Below the pieces are notes generated by a model. The model had not been told where the DNA came from, searched no databases, and was given only the letters and a program-made list of their open reading frames with translations. From NCBI GenBank assembly GCA_963665165.1, contig OY761989.1, positions 1,302,001 to 1,366,000 on the forward strand: a stretch of 64,000 bases of DNA. Reading direction: 5' to 3'. This document shows, one piece after another, positions 44,356 through 52,420 of the stretch; within the stretch, counting starts at the first letter, position 1, and each line of letters begins with the position of its first letter. The translations under genes were made by a program, and so were the position numbers. This DNA is from G963663315 sp963665165 (lineage in GTDB: Bacteria; Pseudomonadota; Gammaproteobacteria; Arenicellales; Poriferihabitantaceae).

Positions 44356-44625
44356 GTGAGCGAACAGGCTGGCGGCCCGGTTGAAATCCTGTTCTACTAC
44401 CGGGAAGAGTGCGACCTTTGCGAGCAGATGGATTTCGAGCTGAGGGAGTATCTATCCACATTCCATCCGGGTTCGGATATCCGGGTGGAGTTGCGGGATG
44501 TGGATGATAATCGGCAATGGCATGAGAAATACAGCGAGTATGTGCCCGCCCTGGTTGTCAACGGTGAACGGATATGCCACTATTTCTTCGATGGCGATGA
44601 AGTGCGTTCGGCGCTTGAACAATAA
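44356..44625 (+). CDS. Glutaredoxin-like protein (DUF836 family)
   Basis: An 89-residue thioredoxin-fold protein. EILFYYREECDLCEQMDFEL places the CxxC motif (Cys-Asp-Leu-Cys) at the start of helix 1, VRVELRDVDD and YVPALVVNGERI (with the cis-Pro) follow. DUF836 members are small putative glutaredoxins of unknown partner. GTG start at 44356, four bases after the ligA stop, with a GGGGGAA run upstream. Confidence 0.8.
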   Translation: MSEQAGGPVEILFYYREECDLCEQMDFELREYLSTFHPGSDIRVELRDVDDNRQWHEKYSEYVPALVVNGERICHYFFDGDEVRSALEQ

Positions 44626-44644
44626 TCAGGAGTGAGGCGGAACC

Positions 44645-46033
44645 ATGCTTGAATTACGACAGGTTTACAACTACGATGCCGGTCTCGATGAACTGGTCCA
44701 CACTTTCGGCGACCGGATACAAACCGCCGAGTCGGTCTGCCAACAGTACGGCAAGGATGAATCATTCCATCCTTCGTCGCCGCCCCATGCCGTGGTTCAA
44801 CCCGACAATGCCGAACAGGTGCAGCAGATTGTGCGGATTTGCCGCAAACACGGGATGCCGATCGTTCCGCATGGCGCCGGCACCTCGCTGGAGGGCAACA
44901 TCGCGGCGTTGAAGGGAGGCGTCTGTATCGACAGTGGCCGCATGAACTCGATTGTCCGGCTCAATGCGGAGGATTTTGACGTGGTCGTACAGCCCGGCGT
45001 GACCCGGCGGCAGTTGAACCAGTCCCTCAAGGGCAGCGGGCTGTTCTTTCCGATCGACCCCGGAGCGGACGCGACCATTGGCGGCATGGCCGCGACCCGC
45101 GCGTCGGGAACCAACGCGGTCAGATACGGATCAATGCGCGACAACGTCATCAATATCGAGATGGTATTGGCGGACGGCTCGATCATCAGAACGGCCAGAC
45201 GCTCCAGAAAATCAGCCGCCGGGTATGACCTGACCCGATTGATGGTTGGTTCCGAAGGCACCCTGGGTATATTCACCGAACTCACCGTCCGGCTGTATCC
45301 GGTGCCGGAGTCGATGTCGGCTGCAATCTGCAATTTCGAAACCGTGGACGGCGCCGTCCATACCGTGATTGAAATGATCCAGTACGGGATTCCGGTTGCC
45401 CGAGTCGAATTGCTGGATGACCTGAGCATGAAAGCGCTGAACCTGTACTCGAAGACGAATTTCAACGAAGCGCCGACTCTGTTCTTTGAATTCCACGGCA
45501 GCGAACAGGGCGTCGAGGAGCAGGCCGTGCTGACCCAGGAAATCGCGAACCAGAATGGCGGCAGCGAATTCAAATGGACCACCAGCACCGAGGAGCGCAC
45601 CAGAATGTGGCGCGCCCGCCATGATGCCGCCTGGGCGCACAAGCAGCTCCATCCGAAGGGAGAGATCTGGGCGACGGATGTGTGTGTGCCGATTTCCCGT
45701 CTCGCGGACTGCATCGGGCAAACCCGGGCCGATATCGAACAGTCCGGGATACTGGCTCCGATTGTCGGGCATGTCGGAGACGGGAATTTCCATCTGATCA
45801 TGCTGATTGACCATGACAATCCGGATGAAGTGAAAGCGGCCGAAGCCCTGCACGAAAGAATGGTGCTGCGGGCGCTGGAAATGGAGGGAACCTGCACTGG
45901 CGAGCATGGCATCGGTTATGGCAAGCTCGACTTTCTCAAGCTGGAACACGGCGCGGCCGTCCATACGATGCGCCTGGTCAAACAGGCCCTGGACCCGGAT
46001 AACCTCTTCAATCCCGGCAAGATACTGGAGTGA
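44645..46033 (+). CDS. FAD-linked oxidase of the GlcD / D-lactate dehydrogenase (cytochrome) family
   Basis: A 462-residue flavoprotein, probably oxidising a 2-hydroxy acid such as D-lactate or glycolate and passing electrons to a cytochrome or quinone. The PCMH FAD-binding domain shows VRICRKHGMPIVPHGAGTSLEGN and PGADATIGGMAATRASG; the FAD-oxidase C domain has VGHVGDGNFHLI and TGEHGIGYGKLDFL, typical of D-lactate dehydrogenase (Dld2-like). Substrate cannot be fixed without GlcE/F or other neighbours. Its stop overlaps the AlkB-like start by 4 bases. Confidence 0.88.
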   Translation: MLELRQVYNYDAGLDELVHTFGDRIQTAESVCQQYGKDESFHPSSPPHAVVQPDNAEQVQQIVRICRKHGMPIVPHGAGTSLEGNIAALKGGVCIDSGRMNSIVRLNAEDFDVVVQPGVTRRQLNQSLKGSGLFFPIDPGADATIGGMAATRASGTNAVRYGSMRDNVINIEMVLADGSIIRTARRSRKSAAGYDLTRLMVGSEGTLGIFTELTVRLYPVPESMSAAICNFETVDGAVHTVIEMIQYGIPVARVELLDDLSMKALNLYSKTNFNEAPTLFFEFHGSEQGVEEQAVLTQEIANQNGGSEFKWTTSTEERTRMWRARHDAAWAHKQLHPKGEIWATDVCVPISRLADCIGQTRADIEQSGILAPIVGHVGDGNFHLIMLIDHDNPDEVKAAEALHERMVLRALEMEGTCTGEHGIGYGKLDFLKLEHGAAVHTMRLVKQALDPDNLFNPGKILE

Positions 46034-46653
46034 CCGGCGCTATTACCGTCATTCCCGGCCAGTGCCGCTATATCCCTGATTTTCTCGAACCTGCGCGGGG
46101 ATATGATCTTTACGACTGCCTGCTGGAGCAAGTGGACTGGCAGCAGCACACCGTAAGGCTGTTCGACAAGGAATATCGGTCACCCAGACTCAGCGCCTGG
46201 TATGGCGACCCGGACGCGGTTTACCGTTACTCCGGCATGGTGAATCTGCCGCTTCCCTGGTTCGACCCGTTGCAGGCCCTGCGGGAACAGGTGCAGGCAG
46301 CCACTCGCTGCCGCTTCAACAGCGTGCTGCTGAATTACTATCGGGACGGCAATGACGGCGTGGGCCCCCACAGCGACAATGAAATGGAATTTGGCGCGCG
46401 GCCGGTGATTGCATCGGTCAGCCTGGGCGAAACCCGCCGCTTTATTTTTCATCCGCGCAAATTCAATTCCGCCGAGAGCATCCGCTTCAATCTGGCCCAT
46501 GGTTCATTGCTGGTCATGTACGGCTTGTGCCAGCGCCAGTGGAAACATTCAGTACCGAAATCCAGAAAACCAACCGGCCCGCGAATCAACCTGACTTTCA
46601 GGAATGTTGTGGGCCGGGGTTGTCGGGACCGGAGGGCCGGGAACCTGCGCTGA
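46030..46653 (+). CDS. AlkB-like 2OG/Fe(II) dioxygenase
   Basis: A 207-residue dioxygenase resembling AlkB/ALKBH2-type DNA or RNA alkylation repair enzymes. The iron ligands are His and Asp in VGPHSDNEMEFG and the later His in QWKHSVPKSRK; the 2OG-binding Arg follows in GPRINLTFRNV. The ARPVIASVSLGETRRFIFHPRK region is the usual core strand set. GTG start in a 4-base overlap with the preceding oxidase. Repair of methylated bases is the expected role, by family. Confidence 0.88.
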   Translation: MTGAITVIPGQCRYIPDFLEPARGYDLYDCLLEQVDWQQHTVRLFDKEYRSPRLSAWYGDPDAVYRYSGMVNLPLPWFDPLQALREQVQAATRCRFNSVLLNYYRDGNDGVGPHSDNEMEFGARPVIASVSLGETRRFIFHPRKFNSAESIRFNLAHGSLLVMYGLCQRQWKHSVPKSRKPTGPRINLTFRNVVGRGCRDRRAGNLR

Positions 46654-46683
46654 CGGTTTGCGGGCAGGCACGGTGACCTGCCC

Positions 46684-47265
46684 CTACGATGTCGGTTGGG
46701 TGCGGCTGGATTTGAGCAGGACATAGACCGCGCCGGCGCCGCCGTGTCGGGGCTGGGCGGAGCAGAATGCCTTGACGGCGGTGACTTCCTTCAACCATTC
46801 GAGGGTAAATTGCTTCAATACGCTTTGTCCGCCTTGTGAGCGGTGTCCCTTGCCGTGGATGATCAGCACACAGGTCAGGCCGTGCCGCAGGGCATCTGAA
46901 ATGAACCGGTCCAGGGCGTCGTCCGCTTCAAACCTTCTGAGTCCGTGCAGGTCCAGCGTCGATTCGACCGGGTACTGCCCACGCTTTAATTTCCGGATGA
47001 TGTTCCTCTGCAATCCGGGCCGGGCGAACTGGGCGGAGCCGGGGGATTGCGGCTGGTCAACGATATTTTCGGATGTTCCGGTTCGTTCGACCGGTTGGGC
47101 ATCAGGGCGGGGGCGAGGGGGTGTGACTGGAGGTTTGGGGCGGTCTTCGACCGGGTTGTTGCGGCGCGGGTGGTAATTTTTGTGCCGCGCATTGAGGTCG
47201 GACATGGCTTTTCTGAACAGCGAACCGTCATCTTCATCGCCGGTTCGATCGGATCGGGACGCCAT
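46684..47265 (-). CDS. Smr-domain protein
   Basis: A 193-residue protein with a proline- and arginine-rich, probably unstructured N-terminal half and a C-terminal Smr domain: STLDLHGLRRFEADDALDRFI, VLIIHGKGHRSQGG and GGAGAVYVLL. The DLHGL and HGKG motifs are those of Smr nucleases and SmrA/YdaL-type proteins. The start ATG 47265 lies 17 bases downstream of the trxB stop. Role in rescue of collided ribosomes or RNA cleavage is known for some Smr proteins; not proved here. Confidence 0.88.
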   Translation of the reverse strand: MASRSDRTGDEDDGSLFRKAMSDLNARHKNYHPRRNNPVEDRPKPPVTPPRPRPDAQPVERTGTSENIVDQPQSPGSAQFARPGLQRNIIRKLKRGQYPVESTLDLHGLRRFEADDALDRFISDALRHGLTCVLIIHGKGHRSQGGQSVLKQFTLEWLKEVTAVKAFCSAQPRHGGAGAVYVLLKSSRTQPTS

Positions 47266-47282
47266 GGGCCGGTTACCAGGGG

Positions 47283-48245
47283 TCAGGCGGGCTGGTTCTT
47301 GAGATAGCGGTCCGCGTCCAGGGCCGCCATGCAACCGGTTCCGGCCGAGGTGACCGCCTGCCGGTATACATGGTCCATGACGTCACCGGCGGCAAACACT
47401 CCTTCAACACTGGCCATGGTCGCATCGCCGCCGGTACCGCCGCGGGTGATGATATAGTCGCCCTGCATTTCCAGTTGACCGGCAAACAGGGCGGTGTTGG
47501 GCGTATGCCCGATGGCAATGAATACCCCCGGCAGGCTGATTTCACGGGTGGCGTCCGATTTCACGTTTTTGATCCGGATTCCGGTGACCCCGCTGTCATC
47601 GCCCAGCACTTCTTCGAGGACATGATCCCATTGCAGCGTGATATTGCCGCCCCGTTCCACCGTCTTCGCCATCAGATGATCGACCAGGATGGCCTCTGCA
47701 CGCAGCGCGTCGCGGCGATGAACCAGCGTGACTCCTGACGCGATATTGGCGAGATAAAGCGCTTCCTCGACTGCGGTATTGCCGCCGCCGATGACCGCGA
47801 CCTCCTGATTCCGGTAGAAGAACCCGTCACAGGTCGCGCAAGCGGAGACCCCTCTCCCCTTGAAGGCTTCCTCCGAAGGCAGTCCCAGGTATTTCGCCGA
47901 GGCTCCGGTGGCGATGATCAGGGCGTCACAGGTATACACCGCCTCATCGCCGGACAACCGGAACGGCCGGCCCGCCAATTCGGCGGTGTGGATATGATCC
48001 AGGATGATTTCAGTTCCGAACCTTTGCGCGTGGCGCTTCATGCGTTCCATCAGTTCCGGTCCCTGTACGCCCGCGTCATCGCCCGGCCAGTTATCCACAT
48101 CCGTCGTCGTGGTCAGTTGTCCGCCCTGCTCGATGCCGGTAATCAGGACCGGGTTCAGGTTGGCTCTGGCCGCGTAGACAGCGGCGCTGTAGCCTGCGGG
48201 ACCCGACCCGAGAATCAATAGCTGGCAATGTTTTTCGGCAGGCAT
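47283..48245 (-). CDS. trxB: Thioredoxin reductase (NADPH)
   Basis: Reduces thioredoxin with NADPH through FAD. From the ATG at 48245 (MPAEKHCQLLILGSGPAGYSAAVYAAR) the protein has 320 residues, normal for TrxB. The active-site disulfide is CATC (VSACATCDGFFYRN), and the NADPH domain (VIGGGNTAVEEALYLA) and terminal FAD motif (VFAAGDVMDHVYRQAVTSAGTGCMAA) are complete. A longer reading from 48308 adds an atypical N-terminus. Same strand as the Smr gene. Confidence 0.95.
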   Translation of the reverse strand: MPAEKHCQLLILGSGPAGYSAAVYAARANLNPVLITGIEQGGQLTTTTDVDNWPGDDAGVQGPELMERMKRHAQRFGTEIILDHIHTAELAGRPFRLSGDEAVYTCDALIIATGASAKYLGLPSEEAFKGRGVSACATCDGFFYRNQEVAVIGGGNTAVEEALYLANIASGVTLVHRRDALRAEAILVDHLMAKTVERGGNITLQWDHVLEEVLGDDSGVTGIRIKNVKSDATREISLPGVFIAIGHTPNTALFAGQLEMQGDYIITRGGTGGDATMASVEGVFAAGDVMDHVYRQAVTSAGTGCMAALDADRYLKNQPA

Positions 48246-48457
48246 GTCTTTTCGTGGTTGGATTCGGGGCTCGTACATAGCGGGTTCGTGACCGGCTTTA
48301 TAACGCAAAAACGAACCTGGATAAAGGGACTATTTTGCGGATTGTGACTCCCCCTCAAGTGGGAGTGCTTTCCTTCCACCGAATCAGGCACCCCATCAGG
48401 CCGGGAATCTTTTACAATAGCCGGTTCTGACCGGATACAAGACAGTCGTTTGAGCGG

Positions 48458-50359
48458 ATGAATGATATGAGATTCGATGAAATTTATAATGACGCGAGTG
48501 AAAACCCCGAAGCGTTCTGGGGCGGGATTGCGGAAAACGTGTACTGGTACAAAAAGTGGGACAAGATACTGGATGACTCTGACGCCCCGTTTTACCGCTG
48601 GTTTGCGGGGGGCCTGACCAATGTCTGTTACAACGCGGTTGACCTGCATGTTGAACAGGGCCGGGGGGATCAGCCTGCCATCATTCATGACAGTCCGATC
48701 ACCGAAAGCCAGCGGAAAATCACGTATCATGAATTAAGGGGAGAGGTGGCGCGTTTCGCGGGCGTACTGCGTGATCATGGCGTCGAATATGGCGACCGGG
48801 TCATCCTGTACATGCCGATGATTCCCGAAGCGGTTATCGGTATGCTGGCCTGCGCCAGAATCGGCGCGGTCCATTCGGTCGTGTTCGGGGGGTTCGCCTC
48901 GAATGAACTGGCGGTCCGGATCGATGACTGCCAGCCAAAAGTGATCGTGTCCGCTTCCTGCGGGATTGAGCCGGGCCGGGTTGTCGATTACAAGCCGTTG
49001 CTGGACCGGGCGATTGAATTGTCCGGACACAAACCCGGACACTGCATTATTCTGCAGCGGCCCCAGGCCAGGGCATCCATGATCGCGGGCCGTGATGTGG
49101 ATTGGCGCGACGCCGTTGAGAAATCAGAAGAGGCGGATTGCGTCCCCGTGGCGGCGACCGACCCGCTTTACATTCTCTATACTTCGGGCACTACCGGACA
49201 GCCAAAGGGGGTGGTCCGGGACACCGGGGGCGGGATCGTCGCGCTGAAATGGTCGATGAAAAACATTTATAACGCCGAGCCCGGCGATGTTTACTGGGCG
49301 GCCTCGGATGTGGGCTGGGTGGTCGGGCATTCCTATATCGTCTATGCGCCGCTGTTCAACGGCAATACGACGATTCTTTACGAAGGCAAACCGGTGGGAA
49401 CGCCGGACGCCGGAGTTTTCTGGCGGGTGATTTCCGAGCACAACGTCAAGGTCCTGTTCACCGCGCCGACCGCGTTCCGTGCGATCAGGAAAGAAGATCC
49501 CAATGGCGATCTCATTCGCAAATATGATGTTTCCTGCTTGCAGTCGTTGTTTCTGGCCGGTGAGCGTACCGACCCGGACACCCTCAACTGGGCAAAGGAT
49601 AAACTGGGCGTCCCGGTCATCGATCACTGGTGGCAAACCGAAACCGGCTGGTCGATTTGCGCGAATTGCCTGGGTATCGAAACGCTTCCGGTCAAGGAAG
49701 GTTCGGCTGGCCGCCCGGTGCCCGGATGGCGGTTGGAGGCGCTCGACGATAGCGGCCGGGAAGTCGGTACCGGCGATATTGGTTCATTGGTGGTCAGGTT
49801 GCCGTTGCCGCCGGGGACTTTCCCGACGCTATGGAATGCGAGGCAACGTTACCGGGACTCTTATATGACCGCCTTCGAGGGTTATTATGAAACCGGGGAC
49901 GCGGGCTATATCGATAAGGATGGTTATGTCTATGTGATGTCGCGCACTGACGATGTGATCAATGTCGCGGGGCATCGACTGTCTACCGGGGCGATCGAGG
50001 AAGCGCTGGCTGAACATCCGGATGTGGCCGAGTGTGCCGTGATGGGTGTGAACGATGTCCTGAAGGGTGAATTGCCCCTGGGCCTCGTGGTGCTCAGTTC
50101 CGGGGTGGAGCGTGATAACGAGGATATTACCCGCGAATGCGTCCAGCTCGTGCGTGACCGGATCGGACCGGTCGCCGCATTCAAACTGGTCACCGTGGTG
50201 AAGCGGTTGCCGAAGACCCGGTCCGGTAAAATCCTGCGCGGCACCATGAAGAAAATTGCGGATAACTCTCCCTGGAAAATGCCAGCCACCATTGACGATC
50301 CGGCCATACTCGACGAGATCACGCAAAACCTGCAATCGCTGGGATACGCACAGGGCTGA
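48458..50359 (+). CDS. prpE: Propionyl-CoA synthetase (PrpE-like)
   Basis: AMP-forming acyl-CoA synthetase, here most like PrpE, which activates propionate. The 633-residue protein has YTSGTTGQPKGVVRDTGGG (P-loop-like A3 motif, about residue 240), the A5 region VIDHWWQTETGWSI, YYETGDAGYIDKDGYV and the catalytic Lys in RLPKTRSGKILRG (about residue 590, acetylation-regulated in the family). The VVRDTGGG after the A3 motif distinguishes PrpE from Acs. No methylcitrate genes are nearby. TACAAT at 48413-48418 may be its -10. Confidence 0.92.
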   Translation: MNDMRFDEIYNDASENPEAFWGGIAENVYWYKKWDKILDDSDAPFYRWFAGGLTNVCYNAVDLHVEQGRGDQPAIIHDSPITESQRKITYHELRGEVARFAGVLRDHGVEYGDRVILYMPMIPEAVIGMLACARIGAVHSVVFGGFASNELAVRIDDCQPKVIVSASCGIEPGRVVDYKPLLDRAIELSGHKPGHCIILQRPQARASMIAGRDVDWRDAVEKSEEADCVPVAATDPLYILYTSGTTGQPKGVVRDTGGGIVALKWSMKNIYNAEPGDVYWAASDVGWVVGHSYIVYAPLFNGNTTILYEGKPVGTPDAGVFWRVISEHNVKVLFTAPTAFRAIRKEDPNGDLIRKYDVSCLQSLFLAGERTDPDTLNWAKDKLGVPVIDHWWQTETGWSICANCLGIETLPVKEGSAGRPVPGWRLEALDDSGREVGTGDIGSLVVRLPLPPGTFPTLWNARQRYRDSYMTAFEGYYETGDAGYIDKDGYVYVMSRTDDVINVAGHRLSTGAIEEALAEHPDVAECAVMGVNDVLKGELPLGLVVLSSGVERDNEDITRECVQLVRDRIGPVAAFKLVTVVKRLPKTRSGKILRGTMKKIADNSPWKMPATIDDPAILDEITQNLQSLGYAQG

Positions 50360-50374
50360 AACCCGGATTGCGAC

Positions 50375-51295
50375 ATGAAACACGCCTTTATCATGGATCC
50401 GCTGGAGTCCGTAAAGCCCTGGAAAGACACCAGTTATTTCCTGATGCTGGCCTGTTCCGAACTTGGGCACCGGGTCTGCCACCTCGATCAGCGGCAACTC
50501 TGGCTGGATCATGACGACCTGAAAGCGACCGTGGCCTGGGTCGATGTGCGTGACGATGCAAAGCAACCCTTCAGGGTTTCGGGACAGGAGTCGCTCTCCC
50601 TGTCGGAGATGGACGCGGTCTGGATCAGAACCGATCCTCCGTTCGACCGCCGATATTTCTATACCACGCTGATGCTGGACTACCTGCCAGCCGGTACCCG
50701 GGTATTGAACCGGCCTGAAGGGATACGGAACTGGAACGAGAAGCTGTCCGCGCTGTTTTACCCCGATTTCACTCCGCCGACCCGGGTAACCGCCGATGTC
50801 GAGGTGATCCGGGCCATGGCCGAAGAATTCGGCAGGGTGACGGTCAAGCCGATAGATGGTTTTGGCGGCAAGGGAATCGTTTTTTACGATCACGGCGGCG
50901 ACCCCACGGAAATACGGGAAGCGACCCATGCCGGCCGGCGCTGGGTCATTGCCCAGCAATATCTGCCGGCGGCGGTGGAGGGGGACAAAAGAATCCTGCT
51001 GCTCGATGGCAAACCCATGGGCGCGATTCTGCGCGTTCACGCCGAAGGAGTCGAATTGAACAATATGGACGCGGGCGGAATACCGAATCCGGCAACACTG
51101 GATGCCCGCGACCTGGAAATCTGTGCGGCGCTGGAACCCGGCCTGGTCGAACAAGGGATATTCTTTGCCGGAATAGACATCATAGGTGGCCAGCTTATTG
51201 AGGTGAATGTGACCAGCCCGACCGGGTTGCAGGAAATGAGCCGGTTCGACCAGGTCGACTACCACCATCGAATCATCTCGGCTCTGGACACATGA
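50375..51295 (+). CDS. gshB: Glutathione synthetase
   Basis: ATP-grasp ligase that adds glycine to gamma-glutamylcysteine. The 306-residue protein starts MKHAFIMDPLESVKPWKDTSYFLMLA, shows VTVKPIDGFGGKGIVFYDHGGD (phosphate loop region), VAQQYLPAAVEGDKRILLLDG and GIDIIGGQLIEVNVTSPTGLQEM, as in GshB of E. coli. It overlaps gmhA by 4 bases. gshA is not in the window. Confidence 0.96.
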   Translation: MKHAFIMDPLESVKPWKDTSYFLMLACSELGHRVCHLDQRQLWLDHDDLKATVAWVDVRDDAKQPFRVSGQESLSLSEMDAVWIRTDPPFDRRYFYTTLMLDYLPAGTRVLNRPEGIRNWNEKLSALFYPDFTPPTRVTADVEVIRAMAEEFGRVTVKPIDGFGGKGIVFYDHGGDPTEIREATHAGRRWVIAQQYLPAAVEGDKRILLLDGKPMGAILRVHAEGVELNNMDAGGIPNPATLDARDLEICAALEPGLVEQGIFFAGIDIIGGQLIEVNVTSPTGLQEMSRFDQVDYHHRIISALDT

Positions 51296-51906
51296 AAGCT
51301 GAAAAAATGGAAGCGGAAATGATGAAAAACCGGGTATTGGCTTCACTCAACGAATCGAAACAGATCCTCGACAGTTTTCTGTGCGATGAGCGCAGGGTTG
51401 AAGCCGTTGTAGCGGGCAGCGAGCTTATTATTGCCGCATTGAAAAACGGCAATGCGGTCTACAGTTGCGGCAATGGCGGTTCGATGTCCGATGCCATGCA
51501 TTTTGCGGAAGAACTGACCGGACGCTACCGGAAAGACCGTCCCGGTCTGGCGGCCACCGCCATCAGCGACCCCGGACACCTGTCCTGCGTCGCCAATGAT
51601 TACGGCTATGAACAGGTGTTTGCCCGGTATCTTGAAGCCAGGGCAAAACCTGGGGACGCCCTGGTCGCGATCAGTACCAGCGGGCAGAGCGCCAACGTGA
51701 TCCGGGCCGCGGAGGCTGCCAGAGCGTGGGGTATGGTCGTAATCAGCCTGACCGGTCGTGAAGGTTCACCGCTGGGCAGGCTCGCCACGGTCGATATTCA
51801 TACCATTGATTATCCGTATGCGGACAAAATCCAGGAGCTGCATATCAAAGTCCTGCACATCCTGATCGAACTGATAGAACGCTCGTTTTTCCCTGAAAAT
51901 TATTGA
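51292..51906 (+). CDS. gmhA: Phosphoheptose isomerase
   Basis: Converts sedoheptulose 7-phosphate to D-glycero-D-manno-heptose 7-phosphate for lipopolysaccharide inner core. The 204-residue SIS-domain protein has CGNGGSMSDAMHFAEELTGRY, the SFANDYGYEQVF-like region (VANDYGYEQVF), ISTSGQSANVIRA and QELHIKVLHILIELIE. The first nine or so residues (MKAEKMEAEM) may be dispensable, as an internal Met-Met start exists. It shares 4 bases with gshB. Presence implies an LPS-bearing outer membrane. Confidence 0.94.
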   Translation: MKAEKMEAEMMKNRVLASLNESKQILDSFLCDERRVEAVVAGSELIIAALKNGNAVYSCGNGGSMSDAMHFAEELTGRYRKDRPGLAATAISDPGHLSCVANDYGYEQVFARYLEARAKPGDALVAISTSGQSANVIRAAEAARAWGMVVISLTGREGSPLGRLATVDIHTIDYPYADKIQELHIKVLHILIELIERSFFPENY

Positions 51907-52022
51907 CTGCAAGAGCGGCCTGCTCTGCGCTTCACCGTGTTATTCATCTCTTCGATACTGACTGCTTGATCTGGTTTGGGAACCAAGCCCTTGAGGCTGA
52001 CAATTTCCAGACAAGCCTCATT
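51900..52022 (-). pseudogene. AbrB/VapB-type antitoxin C-terminal fragment
   Basis: A minus-strand frame reads CLEIVSLKGLVPKPDQAV then SIEEMNNTVKRRAGRS before the stop at 51900-51902. The KGLVPKP...SIEEMN pattern resembles the C-terminal tail of swapped-hairpin AbrB/VapB antitoxins. The DNA-binding N-terminus is missing; upstream the frame runs through sequence better read in another frame. Overlaps the gmhA stop by a few bases. Low certainty. Confidence 0.3.
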
Positions 52023-52182
52023 CCGTTCGGGGTTTGGGCGGATCTGTTTCCTTTCCTGTTCCCCAGGACGCGAGCCAGTTATCAACTTCGACATGTTCGA
52101 TAAACTCTTTGGCATTCTGGCCTTCCTGAACCATCTTGATAAATCTTTTTTCCCTGCGGACACTTACAAGAGCGGTTGGCAT
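52018..52182 (-). CDS. Small RHH/CopG-like antitoxin-type protein, possibly degenerate
   Basis: A 54-codon frame from the ATG at 52182 reads MPTALVSVRREKRFIKMVQE and ends HVEVDNWLASWGTGKETDPPK. The short beta-strand-like start and the VxxWLxSWGT tail recall ribbon-helix-helix antitoxins, but the middle helix is short and no toxin gene adjoins. Could be a relic. The remaining bases of the 51907-52420 gap between gmhA and the oxoprolinase gene show no clear gene; 52290-52418 contains an open frame on the plus strand (QQALGEAEEIQGVFIDFQQH) without a recognised match or start. Confidence 0.3.
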   Translation of the reverse strand: MPTALVSVRREKRFIKMVQEGQNAKEFIEHVEVDNWLASWGTGKETDPPKPRTE

Positions 52183-52420
52183 TGCAGGCAGGGTATGTGT
52201 GTATTTCACATACATACTACCCAAAGCAAACAAAAATACAAGAAAAAGACGTTTATGTACAGGATCAGTAAACACACTGCACCATGATGGAAGTCTGACA
52301 TTGCGAATGATAGTATTGATCCTGCACGCGGCACAGCAGGCGCTGGGTGAGGCGGAGGAAATACAGGGCGTGTTCATTGATTTTCAACAGCATTTGTATA
52401 AAACAGCAGTGGGGTAGGTA

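Noticed and set aside
48347..48366. Hairpin ACTCCC/GGGAGT between trxB and prpE
   Set aside because: Six pairs and no T tract on either strand; not a credible terminator.
49829..51346. A 505-codon minus-strand frame opposite prpE and gshB
   Set aside because: Same reason: it lies opposite two well-supported genes and has no family features.
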